Shown piece after piece: positions 13,489 through 38,744 of a stretch of 64,000 nucleotides of DNA; within the stretch, counting starts at the first letter, position 1; the number at the start of each line of letters is the position of its first letter. The translations under genes were made by a program, and so were the position numbers. The notes below the pieces were generated by a model. It was not told the origin of the DNA and did not search any database. It was given only the letters and a program-made list of their open reading frames with translations. The stretch comes from Glandiceps talaboti (taxonomy: Eukaryota; Hemichordata; Enteropneusta; Spengelidae): assembly GCF_964340395.1 (NCBI RefSeq), contig NC_135564.1:10627391-10691390 (forward strand). The letters run 5' to 3'.

Positions 13489-16400
13489 ATGTATGTATGT
13501 GTAGTTACATGTGTGTATAATATGTGTGTGTTTATTTGTATGTGCGTGCGCGCACGTTCGTATGAACAAACAAACATAGAGCAATTGCATAGAGCCATGA
13601 AAATGAAATCCTTACCCATTGTGTTTTCTGGACAGGACAACACACTAAAACAATTGACGTTTGTTTCCTCCCATGTTACATCGAATTCAACATCACGTTC
13701 ACTTGGACATGTCAAAACGTAGGCATCTACAATCCAATACAAAAATATTTAACTATTTATTTTATACTAGATTCTACAAGCATTGTTTTATAAAGTTTTA
13801 CGTAAATATATTTCAATCCACAATATATTAAATCACAACACCAGAAAACGAACAAAGCAAGACGAAGACTACTGACATTTCAAACTTACTGCGAATACAT
13901 GGATCAGGTGTAGTTGTTGGATAGTTATTCTTACACGTACAATCCTCCATGTAGCCATTAGTAGGTGATAATGCGTGATTATCTGATGGAAAGAAGATTT
14001 GAGAAATCATCACTATCATGATCATTTTACTCGCATTAACATATATCAAAGTCAAATCACCCTACATACCTACATACCTACATACATGCATGCGTAACGC
14101 ACGCACGCGTGCACGCACGCACGCACATACATACATACATACATACATACATACATACATACATACATACATACATACATACATACCTTTCGTCACGGTG
14201 TTAGATCCACAGTTGCCATCTGGGCAGGAGGTTGTATAACAGTTAAGTTTCTCGTTAATTTCGTCACATTTGTTTTCACAGTCAGTACACCCAGTTATAA
14301 AACCTGTAAACAACGTTGCAAATTTGTTCATTCTGTGTGATTCTTAGACTTAAAACTACGTATTGAATCACATTATCAGGTCAGAGTAATAACATAGTTT
14401 TTGTTAATTAATCAAGTGTTTTAATTAATAACAAGCCACCTGTTTAAGATAGCAAGATTGAATGAATACAGTTTCTTCCAAATGAAATGAATTAAAGCGA
14501 CACCAAATACAGTCATAAAAACATCGGCGCCGGCGTGTCTGTATCTAGTTGCATTTCAATGGTTTATTTCATTCAAATAAAATGTTGCAAGAAATTGTAA
14601 AATATTCAGTTTCTTATTGCTTTACATTTCTGCACAGTTGTATCAAACAGAGCCCGTGAACACTAACATCACATGCACTGTAAACATCTGACTCCCTAGA
14701 AATAAACAGGCTTCAATTTCACAACTGGAACGGTCATACTGTATACCCTATGGATTTCGGAGACTACTTGTAATGAGGGAAAATTAAATGTCAGTTTCAT
14801 TTACAAAATTATTAACAAACTCAACAATGAAAAAAATTCCCAAGAGACTGGTGCCCCTCATATACAAATATAGAACTAATTATTTCAGTTGCGTCTTTGT
14901 ATCATGCTTTTTTCAATATGTTTATTTTGTTCGAACACTGCTATCACTCTTTGTAATTATGTTTCTCTTGTGAATAAATGTATATCAATTGTACAGCCTG
15001 TTTAGCATTCACTGGCTCTGTTTGATACACCACACAGAAACCAACAAGAAATTACACCATGATACACTTTTAGACAGCAAGATTAGATGACAACGGTTTC
15101 TTGCAACATTGTGTCTATATGAAAGGAACTAAAAGTGCCACTATGCAGACATCATGCCTTCAAACATTGGTGCCCGCCTGTCCGTCTCTAGTTGCAGAAC
15201 ATTTAAATGGCTGATTTCATAGTGGGTTGAATGTAGCAAGAAATACTGATGTTGCTACATTGTATATTTGTGTAGAATATGCGCCAGTTGGTTTCTGAGT
15301 GGTTGTATATCAAACACAGCTGGTGAACAGTAACTTGAAAAGAGCTGTATATACGTGACTTTAGAAATAGCCGTTTATTATTTTGAAGATAAAATGATAC
15401 TTACCCTTGGTTGGTGCTGTTTTGAAGAGGAACGCTCCATGGCCATTACAAATCACCGAAAACTTCAGCTGATACACATCGTTGGTAATTCCGCCATTGA
15501 ATTCAAGGAACGCTACTTCTTCGTCATGTCTTCCGACCTGTAACACACCGTCTTCGAACGTTACCCAGAACTGACGCCATTCTGTTACTGACAAAATGTC
15601 GTCGGTCTTGCGGCTGTCAATCACTGTATCTCCATTTAGGATCATGGATTTGTCGTGACAGCCACCAATGATCACTTCATAGTCAGGATCTATATCACCG
15701 CGGAACAAAGAAACGGCAACATGCACGTAGCTTCCACCCTTGACCAAGAAGTCAACTCGTTTGTTATGATTGTTGGTGTGTACGTCAGGATCATATTGAA
15801 ATACAAGTTGTTTATCTGCCGTAGCCTCCCAGTATTGCCAGAATTCTGCTGTGTTTGGGTAATGACACAGGATGTGTTGTGAAATAGCTGAAACAAAATG
15901 TTATTTGACAATTTAATAGCTTACTATTGCAAAAGTGTATATCATCATTTACTACAGAAGATCGGGGATAGGGCTAAACTGCCAAAGTATTATATGGGAA
16001 ATAAGAACACAATGAATTTTTTTTAAATCCCAGTTTTCAAATACAATATTGTATGTTACCAAAAGGTAAAAAATTACATACATACCATGACTTGAGAAGG
16101 AAAAAGAAAAAAAGCATGTCATGCCCCTAAAGGAAAAAAAGGAAGCAAAGCAAAGATGTACCATATGCAATGTATGTACGTACGTACGTACGTATGTATG
16201 TATGTATGTATGTTATTCATATTTAATTTTGTAAAAGAAAGTGTCCTCATTGACAACGTTCAGTCTCCCAAGGGCTATACGGATCCACCTCAGCACCTGA
16301 CTTTTTTCGCATTCACTCAGTTATCATTTCATACAAAATAGTATGTTGTGTGTTGCTTTATTCAGATAAAGAACGAAAAAAGTCTATAGTGTCATAGCTA

Positions 16401-18669
16401 AAATGGCGGATGACCATACTTACGACAATTGTCACTGCATGCACGAACACGAGCGTCTCCTTTAATATCCAGTTTGGTAACATTCCACGTAAATACATCA
16501 CCAGGAGTGGACCAGTCGATAGAGGCGATCTCATCCACACTTAGTGCCCTAGACCACATACTGAAATATGCAATGACTCCAATAAAAGCTTGGTATTTTT
16601 CATATCCCCCTCTTACCGAGTCCTGTTCCTGTCCCAGGACTATAGTTCCACCACTGCTTAGAGTCTTACCAGTGCCACCTGTGCCACCATCACGGTAAAT
16701 ACCATTGTCATACAAAAGCCATTCCCCAGCTTCCGAAGACCATGTCAGACACGTTAGATGCCAGTCACCATCTATTATGTTTAATGTTGTTTTTATTTGT
16801 TGACCATTAATGTATGTATTTAAACCATCGTTGTTCATTAGTATAAATTCATTATCAGCGTCTGGTACAGCATATGACACCAATGCAAAATTACTACCGA
16901 CAGCTTCATCACCGACTTTAGCCCATACACAGGAGGTCAGTGCAGTGAGATCAGGTACACTTGTGACTACAGCGACGTCAGTTGTCGTGGTCTGCAGGTC
17001 CAGGACATGATTGTCACAACTTGTCGTACCTAGAAACACAAATATAACTTTATATTAGGCATAAACTTTACACCGTCTGTAGCTGAGGCTCCATTTTAGC
17101 CAGAGTAGACGTCGGTGTACAAAATATACATACACACACATAGTTTGATAAGCTGAGAGATTTTCGATGCTTTATAGTTTGTCGTGAAAGAATATAAATA
17201 CACACCTGTTAAGAACCAAATCTGCAGGTAGGTACATAAAGTGGTTTTGAAACATGACGTGGATTTTCGAATTTATTGGTACCCTTAGAGCTATCGTTAT
17301 GTCATTATAATGCTATTTGTATCATAAACGAATTTGAATAGGGAACTTGCAAATCCGCCATGTTGAATGTTGCATCATGGGAAATGTTATAATAAATAGC
17401 AATCAATAAAGTATTGTAAACAATGTTGATACATTGTTATTAACCACAAATGATCAATTCATAGTTACCCTGACAATTGTGTGTGGGGAGGGGGGTTATT
17501 TAATCGGTAGCGCCAAATTAGGTATTACAATAACCACAGATAATCCCACAGTCCTTTGCACCTGAGCATGCTCAGTCTGGATTACAAGTTCCCTATTGAG
17601 AGTACAGCAGATAGACATGATTTGGAATTAAAGGGAACGGCACTACAGGAAAGAGACGTATTTCCATAAACTTTGGGTTCTGGAGAGTCATTTCATCATT
17701 TTACAGCACATATTATAGTGATTGAAAAAAAAACCTAAATTGAAATTGTATTTCACCTCTATCGTTCTCATAGCAGTCCACCGTGTCTCGTGGAACTTAG
17801 CAGGCAATGAATATTCTCCAACATTTTGTCTAAAAATTTAAGGTAATAAGCACTTAGGTAGTCATGAATATTCGATGTGCATCCAATACATATGTATGTC
17901 TGCTGAGTTCCATGGGGTAACCGTCGGTGGATGAGTGGCAGAACAATAGCGGTGAAATAGAGTTTCAATTTCTTGTAATGTGTTCCCTATTTCAATAAAT
18001 AAATAAAAACAACCATCCAAGTCGGGTTTCTTACTACAGCGAGCTCGAGCACGACAGAAATCGAATGACATGTTTCACTGAAGAATGTTGACTTTGTTTT
18101 GTTAAACATGTTTGGTCTATATAAAATAGGTGGTGAGAGAACCCAGTCTATGAGAAAAGGTGGAATGACAGCCTCTGCCTTAAAAGAAAGCGAGATGACA
18201 GCCTGTACTTCATGAAATATGTTGAATGAAAGCCTTTACTCTATGAAATATGTGGAATGACAGCCTCTACTTCAAAAGAATGCAAGATGACAGGCTGACA
18301 GCCTCCACTTCAAAAAATGTAAGATGACAGGCTTTACTCTATGAATTTTGTGGAATGACAGCCCCCACTTCAAAAGAATGCAAGATGACAGCCCCTACTT
18401 TATGAAAGAAGTGGAACGACACACTGTTTTATTTAAGTCAAGTTTCATTGTCTGTTGGGCGGGATCATTCAAGTGACTTTTTTCATTCCTCTTGCTTATC
18501 ACGTTAACTATTTCACGTATATTTGTATCAACTCCACAGTATATATAAGTTAGAATTCTCCTTACTTACCTACAGTATTCACATGCGAGTACAACACACT
18601 GAACAGAGTGAGGGAAACGACTGGAAAATAGCCAACACACGACAAAAATTTCCAACTTCTCTGTTCCAT
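3353..18669 (-). CDS. Adhesion G-protein-coupled receptor with pentraxin and FAMeT-like ectodomain (complete, 25 exons)
   Basis: Probably a plasma-membrane receptor with a large extracellular region and a seven-helix signalling core. Coding exons in transcription order: 18570-18669, 16424-17029, 15405-15887, 14187-14303, 13890-13982, 13616-13726, 13145-13239, 12387-12575, 11789-11857, 11533-11653, 11014-11169, 10608-10683, 9819-9960, 9146-9195, 8528-8648, 7786-7883, 7174-7279, 6788-6912, 6298-6393, 5853-5907, 5580-5671, 4829-4955, 4203-4244, 3630-3830, 3353-3412. All junctions use GT/AG and keep phase. The sum is 3531 bp, giving 1176 residues and a stop. The start ATG opens a hydrophobic signal peptide, with no better upstream start seen. 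The domain set (HRM, GAIN/GPS, family-B2 helices) is diagnostic of the family; ligand and G-protein are unknown. The weakest exon is 9819-9960, whose acceptor was chosen by phase. Confidence 0.9.
4318..4575. repeat. Degenerate minisatellite rich in TGACGTCA-like sites
   Basis: Short irregular units built on GTGACGTCATCGATTTGTGA recur about ten times in the intron between exons 4829-4955 and 4203-4244 of the adhesion GPCR. Several units are perfect cAMP-response-element palindromes. Confidence 0.7.
6441..6664. repeat. CAA trinucleotide arrays
   Basis: Arrays of CAA at 6441-6506 and 6634-6664 separated by GAC/GGT/GTA triplets, in an intron of the adhesion GPCR. The poly-Asn open frame on the plus strand is an artefact. 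Confidence 0.9.
7396..7478. repeat. CATA / AT / GT compound microsatellite
   Basis: Intronic, between TM1 and TM2 exons of the adhesion GPCR. Confidence 0.95.
8780..8880. repeat. Dispersed repeat with GTGCATATG and TTTGGTTGAAATTG
   Basis: Shares GTGCATATG, TGACATT and AAGTTTGGTTGAAATTG in order with 20330-20450. Lies between the GPS exons of the adhesion GPCR. Confidence 0.55.
9258..9581. mobile_element. Foldback MITE-like element, family 2
   Basis: Inverted arms of about 95 bp at 9258-9358 and 9483-9581: both read AAACCAGA..., TTTTTTTAC(A/G)TCTCAC and ACAAAATACAG when oriented. No coding. Inserted in the intron left of exon 9819-9960. A related half-copy is at 47765-47895. Confidence 0.75.
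9998..10165. mobile_element. Foldback family 6, partial copy
   Basis: Shares the phrases GTGGAATATATACTCTGGTC, CATCACTGGTTCTGC-like, ATATGAGTCAAAA and TACTTTCCCT with 22540-22870 and 40003-40320. Adjacent to the acceptor of exon 9819-9960. Confidence 0.6.
10219..10530. repeat. GT / GTAT microsatellite
   Basis: Compound array in an intron of the adhesion GPCR, next to exon 10608-10683. Confidence 0.95.
11283..11515. repeat. GT / GTAT / GCAT microsatellite
   Basis: Long GT run followed by GTAT with a GCAT block, ending about 17 bp from the donor of exon 11533-11653. Confidence 0.95.
12000..12305. repeat. ATATC pentanucleotide array
   Basis: About 300 bp of CATAT units with ATCAC variants in an intron of the adhesion GPCR. 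Confidence 0.95.
13388..13505. repeat. GTAT / GTCT microsatellite
   Basis: Intronic between the two hormone-receptor-motif exons. Confidence 0.95.
14098..14187. repeat. CACG / CATA microsatellite abutting a splice donor
   Basis: On the sense strand the array starts as GTATGTATG immediately at the donor of exon 14187-14303, so the intron begins inside the repeat. Confidence 0.9.
14450..14690. mobile_element. Foldback repeat family 1 copy
   Basis: Contains TATCTAGTTGCATTTCAATGG-like, GCAAGAAATTGTA and TTGTATCAAACAGAGC, matching 15005-15331. Confidence 0.6.
15005..15331. mobile_element. Foldback MITE-like element, family 1 (best copy)
   Basis: Inverted arms: left TTCACTGGCTCTGTTTGATA... to AGAAACCAAC (15008-15045), right GTTGGTTTCT... 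to TATCAAACACAGCTGGTGAA (15287-15328). No coding. Lies just upstream of exon 15405-15887's donor, in the intron. At least three more copies occur in the window. Confidence 0.75.
18120..18425. repeat. Minisatellite, about 30-bp units
   Basis: Units of the form GGAATGACAGCCTCTACTT followed by ATGAAA or AAAAGAA alternate about ten times, in intron 1 of the adhesion GPCR. Confidence 0.8.
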
Positions 18670-18990
18670 CTTTGAACCCTCGATGTTGCTGTCACAAAGC
18701 AGTCCGGCATATACTTGGCAAGGTGTGGTCTAACACCTACGATGCGCAGCGAGCTGGAATGCTATTAGTAATTAGCATATGTTGGTGGAGGGTTTATGGT
18801 TTATACCATTTTTACAGGGTTGGCAAGGATAGTGTGGCAATTGCTCTGTAGCTCTAGACAAATTTATATTCTACATAACCATGGAAACAATGGTTGTCCA
18901 ATGGTTACTCTTGAGTGTTGGAACTACGAAAACAAAGAGGCACTGGTGACAAATTACACTAATTATGTACATAAAAGGTGATAGTGAACA

Positions 18991-19174
18991 CATATTGCCT
19001 GGCCATGAGGGCTATAGCACCCGTTTATTACACCCGAGGGACTGTGAGTTACGAGAATCACATGCTATTTCCCGAGGCCAAAAGCCGAGGGAAATAGCAT
19101 GTGATTCTGGTAACTCACAGTCACGAAGGGGTAATGAACGGGTGCTATAGCCCGAATATAGGCCAGGCAATATG
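18991..19174. mobile_element. Palindromic foldback element, family 3
   Basis: Near-perfect inverted repeat of about 90 bp arms: CATATTGCCTGGCC...GGGCTATAGCACCCG on the left is mirrored by CGGGTGCTATAGCCC...GGCCAGGCAATATG on the right. The arms meet near 19080 at CCGAGGCCAAAAGCCGAGG. Confidence 0.8.
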
Positions 19175-19679
19175 TGTTTTATAATATACCTCATGCTGTG
19201 AACTCGCGGTGGCAGACGACATCGTCAGAAGCTGCCATTTTGGCCTGCTGTGAACTCGCGGTGGTCACGTGACCATGTAAAGGTTGATGGAACTATTTCC
19301 CTAGGGAAATAGTCATTCTATTTTCCTATCACGTGACTGATTATAGCGAATCATGGCACAGTATTATCACTAGGTATATTATAATGCCTGATATTTCTGT
19401 GAGGTAAGCATCAACACCATAAGAAACCCGATCAATACGGTGTTCTTTACAATCAACAAGTCTTTTACGGAAAACAAACTTTCCAACACTAAATACGATG
19501 TTAATTTGTGTCTAAAATAGGGTCCTGCAATTCGCTGGAAAGTTCATGACATCATTTATATAGCAATGTCCACTCATGAGTTATGAGACAATGTCAATTT
19601 AACTAGATGCACTTAAATGTTGTCTTGTTTCAGTTTGTATATGAAATGTCCATCAATCTCTAAAAGTATGGATTGTCGA

Positions 19680-20450
19680 TTGCGCAAAACTTCAAGTATA
19701 TTGCTAATGATCTAGAATATGAAGGTCAAGGTCAAGGGTTAGTGTCTCACCAGAAAGCTTACTTCTGTTAATATTAGAGTAGACAATGAAATGATGACCC
19801 TATGAACAAACCTTCTGAAGTTGTTGTGCAAATTTTGATTTGACCTTGAGGATGAACATCAAGGTCAGATGTCAGTGTTTGAATAGAAAGCGTACATCTA
19901 ACAATGTGAGTGTATAGTATTCACACTTAAAAGGTGTCTTGAGTATAACCCTTCCACAGTTATCGGGCAATTTGCCATTTGACCTTAAAGGTGAAGACCA
20001 TGGTCAAAACTTGAAAGCTTACCTCTATAAAACATAGGTGCAGATACTTGAATGGTGTGGTTAGGTGCAAAATATCCAAAGTTACGGAGTAATTTGCCAT
20101 TTGACCTTCAAGATTAAGGTCAGGGTTAAAGTCAAAATATACAAAAAGCTTACCACTGATTATATGGGAGTAGACACTTGAATAGAGTCTTTGTGTATTC
20201 ACTTCTTGAGTTATGATTTCAGCTGTATGACCTTGAAGATGGTGTCAAAGTCTCAATAAAACGTTCACCATTGATATTGTGGGGTAAACACTTGAATGGC
20301 ATCTGTATGTATTAAACATTTGGAGATGTGTGCATTTAGTATGAAAGTAAAGGTCACAAAATGAACGTGCATATGTGCACCCTATACATGAAGTCTTTGA
20401 CATTTTGACAAAGTTTGGTTGAAATTGAGCTGAGAGTGTCTTGGATATGG
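19680..20450. repeat. Degenerate tandem repeat with TGACCTTGA motifs
   Basis: Units of about 120-130 bp recur: TTTGACCTT...AAGGTGAAGGTCA-like, AAAGCTTACC, GTAGACACTTGAATGG. The end carries an ACAG array (20457-20488). A short related piece is at 41500-41575. Confidence 0.7.
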
Positions 20451-20456
20451 GTGGTA

Positions 20457-20489
<33 letters not shown>

Positions 20490-20984
20490 AGTCAATCCTA
20501 TAACACCCCCCCCCCATACACTGAGACTCTGCCTGCTGAAACTAATAATCATTGAAACATGGCATGGTTTTACTGTTTCCATAAATTTAATTCACATCTA
20601 TAGAGCAATCATTACACTATCTTTGCTTGCCCTGTATAGAGATCAATTATTAAAGGAGAACTAGTAACTACACATGGGCTACTGTAACCATGGTGATGAA
20701 AGGCAAGTTAATAAATAACATGACCACAATGGTTTATCCCATAAGTGTTTTTTTCATAATTCATGAGATTAATATTTATTTCATATAATTTAAGAAGGTA
20801 GAGATAGAAATTATTCATAGTTAGCATTTGTTCAACATATTTAATTGCTATAAACCTTTTTTGAGATGAAGTCAATCATGTTCTCAATTGACTAATAATT
20901 CTCAAAATGGTTTCCTCACTTGTGAATATCTCATTATAAAACTTGCAGCCTAACAATATGGTCTTTCTCTTTTTCTCACAACCT

Positions 20985-21032
20985 TTTGTATGTATGTATG
21001 TATGTATGTATGTATGTATGTATGTATGTATG

Positions 21033-21071
<39 letters not shown>

Positions 21072-21206
21072 ATGTATGTATGCATGTATGTATGTATGTA
21101 TCTATGTGTGTATGTATGTATGTATGTATGTATGTATGTATGTATGTATGTATGTATGTATGTATGTGTGTATGTATGTATGTGTATGTATGTGTGTGTG
21201 TGTAAA
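20985..21206. repeat. GTAT / GT microsatellite
   Basis: Compound array, intergenic. Confidence 0.95.
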
Positions 21207-21214
21207 TTAATCAA

Positions 21215-21800
21215 TCAATCAATCAATCAATCAAATACTCAATCAATAAAAGAATTTGTATAGCACCAACATTCAATACGATGTATTCTTCTTTGCTGTT
21301 AAACAGAAACAATTAATAGCTGTACAACTTAGAAAGCTCTTCCAAACAGATGTGCCTTGATATCCTTCTTGAATTTATCAATAATATAATGGGTGATGAA
21401 TGAAGTTTAAGTGGTATACCATTCTTTAAGAGTGGCACGGCGCTGCTTGCAAAAACACATGCTCACCATTTGACTTTGTATTACTATGGGGTACTTAGAC
21501 TTTCGTTATTTGAGCAAAGTGAACAGGTTGCAGGTTTACCATTAATAAAGTCAGTGATGTAATCAGGAGTAGTGTTATGTATTAAAGTGACCAAGTAGTA
21601 CTTTCTATTGAATGTTGTACTGGATAGGTAGCCAGTGAAGAGCAGAAAGAACTGGAGTGATGTGATCTGTCTTCTTTGTCTGTACGTAACACAATCCTAG
21701 CTGCTGTATTATGTTGAAGAGGGAAAATCTCAATATTGAAGACTGACACAATAGTCAAGTTTGAGGTTTTGAGTTTTGCAGTAGCTAGGACAATGTCATT
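21215..21800. mobile_element. Decayed dispersed repeat, retroelement-like
   Basis: Starts with an ATCA run and contains CTTCCAAACAGATGTGCCTTGA, TAGCCAGTGAAGAG and GATGTGATCTGTCTTC-type phrases that I associate with 3' ends of LINE-like repeats in aquatic animals. No open frame remains, and the assignment is from memory of pattern only. Confidence 0.35.
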
Positions 21801-22025
21801 ATTTCAAAGCCCGGTTTTAATACCAGGGATAATATAGCCAAAACACTACTGTGAAAATTATTGTATAGTAGAATGAACACTGCTAGCTGACTGCATTTTA
21901 TACAGTAATCATGAAAAAGTTACCTTTTTGGAATCTAGTTTTGAAGTGACTAGGTAGCTTTCATCTGAATTGCTCAGATGTCATCAGTGTAATAATGTTA
22001 AGCCATTTGGACAGTTGACCTCCAT

Positions 22026-22027
<2 letters not shown>

Positions 22028-22087
<60 letters not shown>

Positions 22088-22255
22088 GACACACAAATTG
22101 TACACACCCACCCACACACATGCATACATACATATATACGTCCAAACATCATACATACATACATACATACGTACGTACATACATACATGCATACATACAT
22201 ACATACATACATACATACATACATACATACTACATACATACATACATACATACAT

Positions 22256-22285
<30 letters not shown>
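22028..22285. repeat. CA / CATA microsatellite
   Basis: Compound array with CATACATA runs, intergenic. Confidence 0.95.
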
Positions 22286-22286
<1 letters not shown>

Positions 22287-22539
22287 AACAGTTTGTTCAT
22301 GTAAATCTCTCCATACTGTTATATGCTATATACTACATATACAATGTTCTGAACATATATTAAAAGCAACAAAAAACAAATAAAAAACCAAAGAAAATAC
22401 TGTGTAGTTTCAGATATTGACATTAACTTCCAAAGAATACTGTAACACTACATCAAAGAACATGAAGTGACAAGTGTTGCAGAGAGACTAAGACTATGAG
22501 TTTGACATACTAGTAACTTACTTGGGAGTTACAACCTTT

Positions 22540-22870
22540 GAAATTACAACAGAAATATTTTTTGTCCCCCAAAAATTCATAATATTCGATCATGAACAAA
22601 AAATATGGAATTTGTACTCTGGTCTTTCTACATCACGACAATGCGTGTCTACATCACTGGTTCGGTTGGGTTCAAAATATGAGTCAAAACATTCAAAATT
22701 TTCATTACTTTCCCTGATTTTTCCTGGTGCTGGTATGTTCATGTTATTCTTAACAGGAAAATATGCATGACCTACGGGTTGTCACTACTTGTCTATCGAC
22801 TTGTAGTGACAAAGGCCCCTTAGGTCACTCGTGTTTTCCTTGGCTGAAAGAAGAAAAATATTGGGGAATA
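22540..22870. mobile_element. Foldback family 6 copy
   Basis: Contains AAAAATATGGAATTTGTACTC, TGAGTCAAAACATTCAAAAT, a short hairpin (GTCACTACTTGTC / GACTTGTAGTGAC) and the terminal arm GAAAAATATTGGGGAATAA shared with 40003-40320. Confidence 0.65.
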
Positions 22871-23781
22871 ACATCTAATTGTTACACTGTTGTATACAAC
22901 AGGTCAAATTAGATATCCCTAAACACATACATCCTGTCAGTAAAACAGTAATAATTGGTTCTTGTACCATTTAAACCATGGTTGTTATAACTTACGAGTA
23001 ATGTTTCACCTCTTCTGGTCAACAGGTTTTGTAAAACTGTCCATTTGCCGGATTTAAGTGCCCCGTGGTAAAGCCAGCAAACCTGTTAGCCTATTAATGG
23101 TATTAACAATGACAGAAGATAATTTTCAATGGCAGGTATGCACTGAAATAAACATTACATTGATCAATGTAGTTTGATCAAGGTTTTATATAATAAATAT
23201 TTTCGGCAAAGCAAAAATCATATAACGTTATATGCACATTTCCTTTTTCTACAGACACATATCTACCACTGCCCACACTCAGTATAGACTAGTTTTACTA
23301 TTTACACACGATCCACAAATTATTGTGTGGACAGTTTTCATTTAAAATTTAGTGTTTTGTCAGGCTGCTCCCTGCTTATTGTACCTGATTGGTTGTGCAC
23401 CAGCAGTCCAGTTCTTCCAACTATTGTTATGTACCTAGTACCTATTCTTTCGTTGGTAAAATGTTTGGAGTGTGTATGCCTGCAACAGCGAAGGCTGTCA
23501 CACAGACATTCAGTATGTGTTGGATTTGAATTTGTAGTACATTGTGTCCAGTCCAGTCTAGTTGGTAACAACAAAATGGCAAGTTGTACAGTAAAAGCTT
23601 CTGTTGAAGCAGTGAATGATAGTGAACACAGGTACTGTTAACAAGTTGCATTGAGTTCCAAGACTCATACAGTCATCTCAATCTGTAAACTTTTGTATTC
23701 TTCTTTAGTTCTGGGACCTGTCAACTCATCTTAGTCTGCTAATTGTATTACAGTCTTGAGTTCTGAGACCCTTAGAGTCAG

Positions 23782-37496
<13,715 letters not shown>

Positions 37497-38744
37497 TGTT
37501 GTTTTGATTACAACACAATATTACAATTGATGTAGTAGTGAACTCCGCAATGTCATCTACAAATACACAGTGAGGATTAGATCAATGACTTGTAGTCTTA
37601 TCCATGGCTTGAATTTGAAGATCTCCTTCACTGAATCAGAAGTTATGAACTAAACATTGTTTGTGCAAATCAGTAAACCCGCAACTGTTTAATAGAATGA
37701 TGTAAACAGTATATGACATCACATAACTGCTTACGATAAACATTAACTTATTATTGGGCAGAATTCTGTGATTGATTAACACAAGCATGATGTTAATTGC
37801 TGTGCAAGTGGCTGATTTCTTTGGGTTTGAAATTTCATCTCAGTTCCTTGTTCCTTGAGACGTGGTGGAGCATATCTTCACACTCACAGCCATCCTCAGT
37901 TGGCCTCTAGACTACTTTTAAAAAGTCCTCACAGGTAAATACAGAAGTACGGTATCGTTTACAACATTGAATTGGTCCAACCCAGAGACCAACTTTTGCC
38001 CAAAATGTGAACACAGTTTATGACTTTGAGTTGAATTATCTCGCATTGCACAACATCAAATTAAGATTTAACCAACATATATTAAATAAATATCAAACAT
38101 TTATACTCCGAGTTCTGGAAATCAAAGTACCAATCCTGCTATAAGTTTGTTGATATTGTTACCAGCAACAGACTTAAAATGTAAGGATATTAACATTTGT
38201 ATGTCCTTGCCTACACAACTGTCTGCTTTGAGATAAAGTAACGACTCCATGCAAATCAACAAGTGTTATTTTTAGTACAAAATGATCTCAGGAAATTATT
38301 CATTAGGTTTTGTACATTACTCTATCAATATACCTGTAACCTTTGACCATACTTTCAAAATTTCAACAAAGGTAATTTTTCTTTGCTATTACTGGCGTAG
38401 GTATAATTATGTTATTTCCGATATTTTTCTTAAATAAGACACATACTACCTATGGTACAATTAGTTACAAGGTGACTATCCGGAAAAGGGCAAAAACTGT
38501 AAACAGGCATGGTATTAAATGGAGACAGTTTAACAACAGCCAAGATTGATAGTTCTATTAAACTCATCTCCATAGATTACAATGGCTACTTATTAACTTG
38601 GAAAAACACAATTTACTTGAATAATTGAATATCAGTTAAATCTTGAATGTTACCGCAACAATGGGTGTTTGGCAAAATTTTACAATTGTGTATACATATA
38701 TCAACATGCATGAACTACAAACAGGCTGGAATAACTATACTATA

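Larger units (their letters stand above)
13145..18669 (-). other. Receptor ectodomain block: signal peptide, pentraxin, FAMeT-like, Cys-rich linker, HRM
   Basis: Residues 1-33 form a signal peptide (exon 18570-18669). Residues 34-235 (exon 16424-17029) are a pentraxin/LamG fold: the visible motifs WHLTCLTWSS, LLYDNG and GGTIVLGQEQDS, with a late MW before the C-terminal helix, match the pentraxin signature. Residues 236-396 (exon 15405-15887) read as a farnesoic-acid-O-methyltransferase-like domain (FAMeT, a sugar/ligand-binding-like beta domain despite its name), with the WVTFEDG and VGRHDEE core. Exon 14187-14303 is a 39-residue Cys-rich linker (six Cys). Exon 13890-13982 is a short linker rich in Pro and Thr. 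Exons 13616-13726 and 13145-13239 together form the hormone-receptor motif: Cys, VTW, SCP, RFC and GEW, then Cys. Most introns here are phase 1, the usual state for shuffled extracellular modules. Confidence 0.85.
18670..23781. other. Intergenic region between the adhesion GPCR and Roco genes
   Basis: No coding sequence supported. It contains a palindromic element (18991-19174), TGACCTTGA-rich repeats (19680-20450), microsatellites (20985-21206 and 22028-22285), a decayed retroelement-like stretch (21215-21800) and a foldback-family copy (22540-22870). The promoter of the adhesion GPCR must lie just right of 18669; no convincing core element was seen. Confidence 0.6.
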
